Source of the DNA: Desulfobacteraceae bacterium
GTDB taxonomy: Bacteria > Desulfobacterota > Desulfobacteria > Desulfobacterales > SG8-13
Assembly: GCA_029287875.1 (NCBI GenBank)
Contig: JARFQH010000144.1
Span: 1-12,945 of the forward strand
Direction of reading: 5' to 3'
Length of the DNA stretch: 12,945 nt
Under the pieces are notes generated by a model. It saw only the letters and a list, made by a program, of their open reading frames with translations. It searched no databases and was not told the DNA's origin. The position numbers and the translations under genes were made by a program. Position 1 is the first letter of the stretch; each line of letters starts with the position of its first letter. Positions 8,501-12,945 of this stretch are shown here, one piece after another.

Positions 8501-8790
8501 CAGCGCGTCATTTTCATGCACCGTGGCGGCCCGCAGGGCCACGTGCGTTTAACTCTTTTTGGGGGTAGCGAAGATCCAAAAAATGTTTACTTTTAAAAAT
8601 TATTCTGTATTTGACTGCATTGCTGCAAAACGACCGCTTGTCATGGTCGCCCCAAATTTGACCGCTTACGGGGGATGTGATACGCGTTTTACAAAGGGTG
8701 TTCTGGGTTTTGCGAATGCATCTTGACGGTGCTGATAAAAATGAAGTGATCATCTTTCACCATGGATTCCCACAAAAGGAGGTGTGCATC

Positions 8791-9174
8791 ATGAGGCAAG
8801 TTTTTTTCTGTTTAATTTTGGCAACGCTGATGACCGGTCCAGGCCTGGCCGGTGAGGTGAGTGTTGAAGACTTCCAGGTTAAAACCACTAAGGACCTCTT
8901 CGATTTGTGTACCGCACCGGATAATGAGCCCTTGGCTTCACATGCCATTCACTTTTGTCACGGGTACTTGGTCGGGGCCTTTCATTACTACGCGGCGAGC
9001 GTGGCGGGACCAGAGGGCCTCCCTCTGGTATGCCCCCCTGATCCGCGGCCTTCCCGCAATGAAACCATCGGTATGTTTATCCAATGGGTCAAGGACCACC
9101 CGCAGTATTGGGACGAGTTGCCGGTCGAGACCGAATTTCGTTTCTTGATAGAAAAATGGCCATGCGAGCGTTGA
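8791..9174 (+). CDS. Secreted Rap1a/Tai-family immunity-like protein
   Basis: A 127-residue protein begins at an ATG 8 bases after an excellent AGGAGG (8777-8782). A longer frame from upstream is rejected because it would bury this ribosome binding site and signal peptide. Residues 1-20 form a signal peptide with likely cleavage after GLA. The mature part has the Rap1a/Tai pattern: LFDLC (C40), FCHGYLVGAF (C56), LVCPP (C81), then a helix and DHPQYWDEL, ending with WPC (C125). The four cysteines probably form two disulfides in the periplasm. Named family members neutralise type VI secretion amidase effectors, but many relatives occur without a toxin and have no known role. No effector gene is seen here, so an immunity function is not established. 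A glycine-zipper lipoprotein gene follows after 71 bases. Confidence 0.75.
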   Translation: MRQVFFCLILATLMTGPGLAGEVSVEDFQVKTTKDLFDLCTAPDNEPLASHAIHFCHGYLVGAFHYYAASVAGPEGLPLVCPPDPRPSRNETIGMFIQWVKDHPQYWDELPVETEFRFLIEKWPCER

Positions 9175-9245
9175 CCTAGATCGGTACGCTACAAGGCATC
9201 ATACATAATGGATCACAATATTGAGCTTAAGGTAAGGAGGACTCC

Positions 9246-9518
9246 ATGAAAAAACTGACGATAGTCATAATCCTGGTGATCAGCCTGGCGTTTGTGGGAT
9301 GTGCCGGCATGTCGGATACCGAACAGCGAACCCTCAGTGGGACCGCAATAGGCGCTGGGGCCGGGACGGTGGTCGGCGCCATAGCGGGTAATGCGGGTTG
9401 GGGAGCCGCCATAGGGGCGGCGGCCGGTGCTGCCGGCGGTTACCTTTATGACCGGGATCAGAAGTCCAAGGAAGCAGCCTACCAACGTGGTTATCAAGAG
9501 GGTCAAACGGCAAAATAA
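9246..9518 (+). CDS. Glycine-zipper lipoprotein
   Basis: This 90-residue protein starts 5 bases after a TAAGGAGG. Residues 1-18 form a lipoprotein signal ending in the lipobox AFVGC, so C19 would be lipidated. With A and G following rather than Asp, an outer-membrane location is expected. Residues 32-65 are a glycine zipper rich in small residues (GAGAGTVVGAIAGNAGWG onwards), the helix-packing motif of small outer-membrane lipoproteins of the SlyB/OmpA-glycine-zipper kind. The C-terminal 25 residues are polar (YDRDQKSKEAAY). The role is probably envelope structure or stress response, without specific assignment. It sits 16 bases before the hydrolase gene and is probably co-transcribed with it. 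Confidence 0.8.
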   Translation: MKKLTIVIILVISLAFVGCAGMSDTEQRTLSGTAIGAGAGTVVGAIAGNAGWGAAIGAAAGAAGGYLYDRDQKSKEAAYQRGYQEGQTAK

Positions 9519-9534
9519 TGAGTGGGGATAATTT

Positions 9535-11010
9535 ATGAGCGGTTTCAGGCGCGTTTACGGCTGGATCGTGCGCACCGCTGCTATTGCGGGACTTATCGCC
9601 TTCACCGTTTTGCTCGTTTGGGCCTTCGAGTCCCGCAAGATGCCGGCGCTCGGCATCTGGCACACGGTGCCTTTGACAGGCGAATTTACGGCCCGCGACG
9701 CGACAACCCGGGAGACGCTGCAGGATTACCTCGACCGGGAAGAACGGCTTTTTCGCGAGCTGCGAGTGAAAATTTACGACCGCCTGGCGCCGACAGCCGA
9801 AACGACCTATAGCCGCTACCGTGCCGGCGGGCTGCAGGATCCCCATCAGTTGCCGCGCAACTGGAACCGGACCTTCGAGCTTGTTCCGGAAAAGGTTCAA
9901 GGCGGCGTACTGCTACTACACGGCCTCACCGACTCGCCTTACAGTCTGCGCCGCATCGGCGAAATCTTCTACGGGAAAGGTTTCTACGTCCTTGGTCTGC
10001 GCCTGCCCGGCCACGGAACGATACCGGGAGCCCTGACGGAAGTGGATTGGAAGGACTGGGTGGCGGCGAGCCTCATCGGTGCGCGTCATGTCCGTGAGCG
10101 GATCGGTCCGGACAAACCCTTTGTAATCTCAGGATACTCCAACGGCGGCGCTTTGGCGGTCAAGTACAGCCTGGATGCATTGTCCGATCCGGGCCTTCCG
10201 CCGCCGGACCGGGTGCTGCTCTTCTCGCCGGAGATCGGCATCACGCCGTTTTCAGCCATCGCCAATTCCCACAAGCTTCTGAGCTTTTTATCTGACTTTG
10301 CCCAGTTCAAATGGCTGTCGATCCAGCCCGAGTACGACCCCTTCAAGTACAACTCCTTCCCCAAGAACGCGGGCCAACAGGCCTACGAAATCACGGCCGC
10401 ATTGAAGCGCCAGCTGGCGGAGGCGGTTAAATCCGGCAAGCTGATCGAATTTCCTCCGGTGCTCACCTTTCTCTCTTGGGTCGATGCGACGGTCGAGACC
10501 TCCGCAACCATCGACCGATTGTACGGCCAGCTCGAAAACCAGGGCAACGAGCTGGTCATCTTCGACGTGAACCGCTCCGACCGACTTAAGCCCTTTTATC
10601 CGGCCGGAGACGCTGCGTCGCTGGAGCGCCTCGAGGACCGCTCCGATCTGCCCTACCGACTGACGATCATCACCAATACCACTCCGGATTCACAGTCTTT
10701 GGCCCGGCGAACAAAGGCGCCCCGCTCGTGGGCTGTCGCCGCCACAGCCCTGGACTTGGTATGGCCGCCTGGCGTGTACTCCTTGTCCCACGTGGCGATT
10801 CCGTTTTCGCCCGACGACCCGGTCTACGGTTCGGTTGAAGACCCCGGTAGCGCATATCGGGGCCTGCCGTTCGGCAGGCTGCAGCCGCGAGGAGAGACCC
10901 GCTACCTGATCGCACCGTTGAGCCAGCTCATGCGTCTTCGCCACAACCCGTTTTTTGCATATGTTGAACAGCGTATCCTTGCGGAGATCGACGAATACCT
11001 CACTCATTAA
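9535..11010 (+). CDS. Membrane-anchored alpha/beta hydrolase (S33/carboxylesterase-like)
   Basis: A 491-residue protein. Residues 10-31 are a single membrane anchor after RR and R, which predicts a cytoplasmic N-terminus and a periplasmic catalytic domain. The hydrolase core begins near residue 125 with GGVLLLHGLTDSPYSLR (oxyanion HG) and contains LPGHG, the nucleophile elbow GYSNGG (S202), a likely acid D317 in WVDAT, and H419 in LSHVAIPF, giving an ordered Ser-Asp-His triad. About 100 residues precede the core and about 70 follow the His, so it is larger than simple carboxylesterases or monoacylglycerol lipases. The substrate is probably an ester or lipid, but this cannot be read from sequence. 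The ATG has only a weak GGGG upstream; an N-terminal anchor and the 16-base gap to the lipoprotein gene support it. Confidence 0.82.
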   Translation: MSGFRRVYGWIVRTAAIAGLIAFTVLLVWAFESRKMPALGIWHTVPLTGEFTARDATTRETLQDYLDREERLFRELRVKIYDRLAPTAETTYSRYRAGGLQDPHQLPRNWNRTFELVPEKVQGGVLLLHGLTDSPYSLRRIGEIFYGKGFYVLGLRLPGHGTIPGALTEVDWKDWVAASLIGARHVRERIGPDKPFVISGYSNGGALAVKYSLDALSDPGLPPPDRVLLFSPEIGITPFSAIANSHKLLSFLSDFAQFKWLSIQPEYDPFKYNSFPKNAGQQAYEITAALKRQLAEAVKSGKLIEFPPVLTFLSWVDATVETSATIDRLYGQLENQGNELVIFDVNRSDRLKPFYPAGDAASLERLEDRSDLPYRLTIITNTTPDSQSLARRTKAPRSWAVAATALDLVWPPGVYSLSHVAIPFSPDDPVYGSVEDPGSAYRGLPFGRLQPRGETRYLIAPLSQLMRLRHNPFFAYVEQRILAEIDEYLTH

Positions 11011-11090
11011 GGGCTCGCTCGACAATTAAAGTTTTGAAAACCTTGGCGACGTTTTTTGGAACGGACGTTTATGTCCACTGAGATTACAGA

Positions 11091-12239
11091 ATGGACCCTA
11101 TCTGCCGGACCGATAATGCGCTGCAAAGCTGCGTACATAAAGAACTGAGACTCAAAAGAGTTATCGGCATCCTGGCGCTTTTGATTGTCACGTTGCTGCC
11201 TGGCGGACTAACTGCGCAGGACGACGGTGCGCTGCCGGAAAAGCTGTTGGTCGCCGTAATAGATTTACCGCCGTTCGCCATGAAGACCGCCGATGGCCGC
11301 TGGGAAGGTCTCGGCGTCGATCTCTGGCGCAAGGTGACTGATGAACTGGGCGTCGACTTCGAGCTGCGCGAATACGGCACTATCGGGCAATTAAAGGAAG
11401 CGTTCTTAAAAGACGAAATCGATCTGATACCCATGGCGGCCGTCACGCCGGAGCGCGAAATCTATCTCGACTTTTCAAATCACTACTACAGGTCGGGAGT
11501 TGCCATTGCGGTCGGGGCAGAAAGGGCCGGATACGGTTGGCTGCGGTTTGTCGACCGTATCTTATCATTGCGATTTCTGACGGTTATCGGCTCCCTGATC
11601 CTGCTGTGGCTGATAGCCGGTACACTCGTGTGGCTGTTCGAGGGCCGCCGGAACCGCACCATGTTCGGCGATGGACCCGTCAAGGGGCTCGGGCACGGCA
11701 TCTGGTGGGCCGCGGTAACGATGACCACCGTGGGCTACGGCGACAAAGCCCCAATGACATTGGGCGGGCGGATCGTTGCCATTATCTGGATGTTGGCATC
11801 GATCATTTTGATTTCCAGCTTTACGGCCGCCATCACCACCTCGCTTACCGTCAGCGAGTTGAGCGGCAAAGTGCGTGGATTGCGCGATCTGCAGACTGTC
11901 CGCGTCGGCTCTGTGGCCCAATCCGAGGGCCAGAACTATCTTGCTAAAAACGGCATTGCGGCGTTTCCGTTCAAGAATGAGCGCGATGGTTTGCAGGCGC
12001 TCGTTGATGCTAAAATCGATGCCTTCGTTTTCGATGAATCCGTATTGAAGTACCTGGCAAGAACCCAATTCCCGGCCCGGGTGCGCGTTCTCCCCGGGAC
12101 ATTCGATCATTACTTCGTGGGCATGGCCATGCCGCAAGGCAGCCCGCTCCGCGAACCGCTCAATAGGGCCTTGTTGAAATTCATAGATACCGACGAGTGG
12201 GAAAGACTTGTAAAAAAATACTTCGGATCCAGCGGTTAA
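11091..12239 (+). CDS. Prokaryotic ionotropic glutamate receptor (GluR0-like ligand-gated K+ channel)
   Basis: A 382-residue protein with the GluR0 layout. Residues 20-42 are a signal sequence (alanine before QDD), preceded by a 20-residue leader. Residues 48-142 are the first ligand-binding half, with TPERE (R122 is the expected carboxylate-binding arginine) and LDFS. Residues 159-183 are TM1. Residues 202-218 are a pore loop ending MTTVGYGD (filter V214-G217), as in K+ channels. Residues 225-250 are TM2, followed by SFTAAITTSLTV. Residues 258-378 are the second binding half, where D315 in FVFDES probably contacts the ligand amine. Binding of an amino acid in the periplasm would open a K+-selective pore formed by four subunits. 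The ligand is not certain. The start at 11091 has a weak ribosome binding site and a long n-region, so the exact start is unsure. It lies 80 bases after the hydrolase gene; co-transcription is possible. Confidence 0.9.
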   Translation: MDPICRTDNALQSCVHKELRLKRVIGILALLIVTLLPGGLTAQDDGALPEKLLVAVIDLPPFAMKTADGRWEGLGVDLWRKVTDELGVDFELREYGTIGQLKEAFLKDEIDLIPMAAVTPEREIYLDFSNHYYRSGVAIAVGAERAGYGWLRFVDRILSLRFLTVIGSLILLWLIAGTLVWLFEGRRNRTMFGDGPVKGLGHGIWWAAVTMTTVGYGDKAPMTLGGRIVAIIWMLASIILISSFTAAITTSLTVSELSGKVRGLRDLQTVRVGSVAQSEGQNYLAKNGIAAFPFKNERDGLQALVDAKIDAFVFDESVLKYLARTQFPARVRVLPGTFDHYFVGMAMPQGSPLREPLNRALLKFIDTDEWERLVKKYFGSSG

Positions 12240-12272
12240 ATTGAGCGTTTTACCTTTTAAATACTCACGTAA

Positions 12273-12312
12273 AAAAAAGACATCCGACGGTAAACCGCCG
12301 GATGTCTTTTTT
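12273..12312. terminator. Bidirectional rho-independent terminator
   Basis: An 18-base arm (12273-12290), loop TAAA and an 18-base arm (12295-12312) form a stem with flanking A and T runs on both sides, so each strand ends in a U-tract. The one non-complementary pair is A/C in plus-strand RNA but G/U in minus-strand RNA, so the minus-strand hairpin is fully paired. It lies between the convergent receptor and cold-shock genes and probably serves both. Confidence 0.9.
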
Positions 12313-12329
12313 GGGTGAATTGAAACGGG

Positions 12330-12530
12330 TTAGAGCTTGACGACGTTCTTTGCTGCGGGACCTCTCTCGCCATCTTCAATTTCAAAACTGACCCGTTCAC
12401 CTTCAGCAAGCGTTCTGAAGCCCTCCATGGAAATTGCCGAGTGGTGGACGAACAAATCACCGCCTTCATCTTTTTGGATAAAGCCGTACCCTTTCCGATC
12501 GTTGAACCATTTCACTGTACCTTCAGGCAA
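12330..12530 (-). CDS. csp: Cold-shock domain protein (CspA family), TTG start
   Basis: This 66-residue protein is a single cold-shock domain of standard length: GTVKWFNDRKGYGFI (RNP1 KGYGFI), DLFVHHSAI (RNP2), then GFRTLAEGERVSFEIEDGERGPAAKNV. It binds single-stranded RNA and DNA and acts as an RNA chaperone in the cytosol. The start is TTG at 12530, 8 bases after AGGAG; no ATG exists at the expected N-terminus (MPEGTV). No other gene shares its strand here, so it is probably monocistronic. A long structured leader, common in this family, would fit the gene-free sequence upstream. Cold induction cannot be concluded from sequence. Confidence 0.95.
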   Translation of the reverse strand: MPEGTVKWFNDRKGYGFIQKDEGGDLFVHHSAISMEGFRTLAEGERVSFEIEDGERGPAAKNVVKL

Positions 12531-12596
12531 AACTAACTCTCCTTTGTCAAACAGGGTTGATATTGACCCATCCGGCAGATTGTCTGGGCAGCCCGA

Positions 12597-12713
12597 TTAG
12601 ATAATTTCCGTCCACAAATGGCCCTTTTCCGCAATTTCGGCGTCAATCACGCTAAAGACGTGACAGGTCTGCGGAATCGCTTGTGCGGCATACAGTAGTA
12701 TGCCTCCGCACAA
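12597..12713 (-). CDS. Doubtful 38-codon open frame upstream of the cold-shock gene
   Basis: A frame with GC-ending codons runs from a TTG at 12713 to TAA at 12597-12599, with an N-terminus LCGGILLYAAQAIPQTCHVF and an end HLWTEII. It stays open to a TAA at 12750-12752 without an ATG. No ribosome binding site is convincing and the start would lie in the arm of a hairpin. It may be a leader peptide, a decayed gene remnant, or chance. I do not recognise the peptide. Confidence 0.15.
   Translation of the reverse strand: MCGGILLYAAQAIPQTCHVFSVIDAEIAEKGHLWTEII
12681..12713. repeat. Bulged inverted repeat (hairpin) upstream of the cold-shock gene
   Basis: TTGTGCG + GCATAC (12681-12693), loop AGTA (12694-12697), then GTATGC, a three-base CTC bulge, and CGCACAA (to 12713). 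All 13 pairs are Watson-Crick. There is no T-tract on either side, so it is not an intrinsic terminator. It could be a leader RNA element of the cold-shock gene or a REP-like palindrome. Confidence 0.6.
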
Positions 12714-12759
12714 TTCCTTGATTTCCTTGAACTTGCAGAAAAATGCACATTACAGGCTC

Positions 12760-12806
12760 GGACACTGATCAGTGTCATTAAAGAAACAGAGGATGGACAC
12801 TGATCA
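12760..12806. promoter_or_regulatory. Perfect 16-bp palindrome plus partial second copy, probable operator
   Basis: GACACTGATCAGTGTC (12761-12776) is a perfect palindrome. The 12-mer GGACACTGATCA occurs at 12760-12771 and again at 12795-12806, 35 bases apart. On the minus strand a possible promoter lies across the same place: TTGATC (12807-12802), a 19-base spacer (long), and TTTAAT (12782-12777). The second copy would overlap the -35 element and the palindrome would fall just after the -10 element, as for a repressor operator. The binding protein is unknown. Confidence 0.45.
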
Positions 12807-12945
12807 AAACATGATAGAACAACTGCCACAATCATATGAAGCAATAATTCCTATCGGGTGAGCGCTATCGCAAACCATATGCATAGTCGCAAATCTTTAG
12901 CAGCACTAAAGCAGCAGACTCAATGAAGGCTAGATGCAGCGCGGC
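12807..12945. other. Right-end stretch without a secure gene
   Basis: I see no secure gene here. A 22-codon plus-strand frame from an ATG at 12794 (MDTDQNMIEQLPQSYEAIIP) stops at a TGA; a plus-one shift would continue it as GERYRKPYA before another stop. It could be a decayed gene remnant, but I cannot identify it. Confidence 0.3.

Larger units (their letters stand above)
8204..8790. other. Gene-free intergenic stretch between divergent units
   Basis: No convincing gene lies between the promoter of the minus-strand unit and the first plus-strand gene at 8791. Open frames here, including a 105-codon minus frame at 8200-8517, are low-complexity readings of the 9-bp repeat or lack ribosome binding sites and family motifs. 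The stretch holds a nested inverted repeat (8233-8289), a nine-unit tandem array (8420-8500) and a small GC-rich hairpin (8522-8543). AT-rich sequence follows at about 8570-8620. A TTGACG at 8723-8728 could be a -35 element for the gene at 8791, but no good -10 partner is visible. Confidence 0.6.

Noticed and set aside
8200..8517. 105-codon minus-strand frame with SRFSRFSQLS-like repeats
   Set aside because: The repeat comes from the 9-bp DNA array, the rest has no pattern, no ribosome binding site precedes it, and it overlaps the promoter of the acyltransferase.
8522..8543. GC-rich hairpin CGTGG/CCACG followed by a T run at 8555-8559
   Set aside because: The T run starts 11 bases after the stem and no plus-strand gene ends before it, so it is not called a terminator.
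8677..8790. N-terminal extension of the Rap1a-like protein
   Set aside because: The extension would place the strong AGGAGG and signal peptide inside the gene; the ATG at 8791 explains both.
9334..9900. 188-codon minus-strand frame
   Set aside because: It is antisense to the glycine-zipper lipoprotein and the hydrolase N-terminus, which have clear signals and motifs.
11565..12137. 190-codon minus-strand frame
   Set aside because: It is antisense to the receptor gene with its TVGYGD filter and binding motifs.
12647..12844. 65-codon minus-strand frame from an ATG
   Set aside because: It is Ser/Arg/Cys-rich without domain pattern or ribosome binding site, and it runs through the palindrome and the hairpin.

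Overview
The window reads as a chromosomal segment from a moderately GC-rich Gram-negative bacterium. The megasynthase architecture, the lipoproteins and the secreted proteins would fit a Desulfobacterota-type (sulfate-reducer-like) genome. This is an inference from protein style only; no rRNA or other marker gene is present.

Positions 1-8017 (minus strand) hold a lipid or polyketide biosynthesis unit. A lysophospholipid-acyltransferase-like protein of the DUF374 type comes first (TTG start at 8017). It is followed after 80 bases by a giant PUFA-synthase/type I PKS-like protein (7253 to beyond position 1, at least 2417 residues). The domain order in the giant protein is degenerate nitronate-monooxygenase-like barrel, intact nitronate-monooxygenase/PfaD-like enoyl-reductase barrel, KS, AT, a single unusual ACP, KR, and the start of a DH that the window edge cuts. 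A good sigma-70-like promoter at 8175-8203 probably drives both genes. The simplest reading is that the megasynthase builds a specialised acyl chain and the acyltransferase puts it into a membrane lipid.

Positions 8018-8790 carry no convincing gene. They hold the promoter, a nested inverted repeat and a striking array of nine 9-bp units.

Positions 8791-12239 (plus strand) hold four envelope-directed genes: a secreted Rap1a/Tai-type immunity-like protein, a glycine-zipper lipoprotein, a membrane-anchored alpha/beta hydrolase, and a prokaryotic ionotropic glutamate receptor with a K+-channel filter (TVGYGD). A bidirectional terminator at 12273-12312 separates them from a convergent cold-shock protein gene (TTG start at 12530, minus).

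The last 400 bases have no secure gene. They contain a bulged hairpin, a perfect 16-bp palindrome with a second partial copy next to a possible promoter, and a short open frame of uncertain status.
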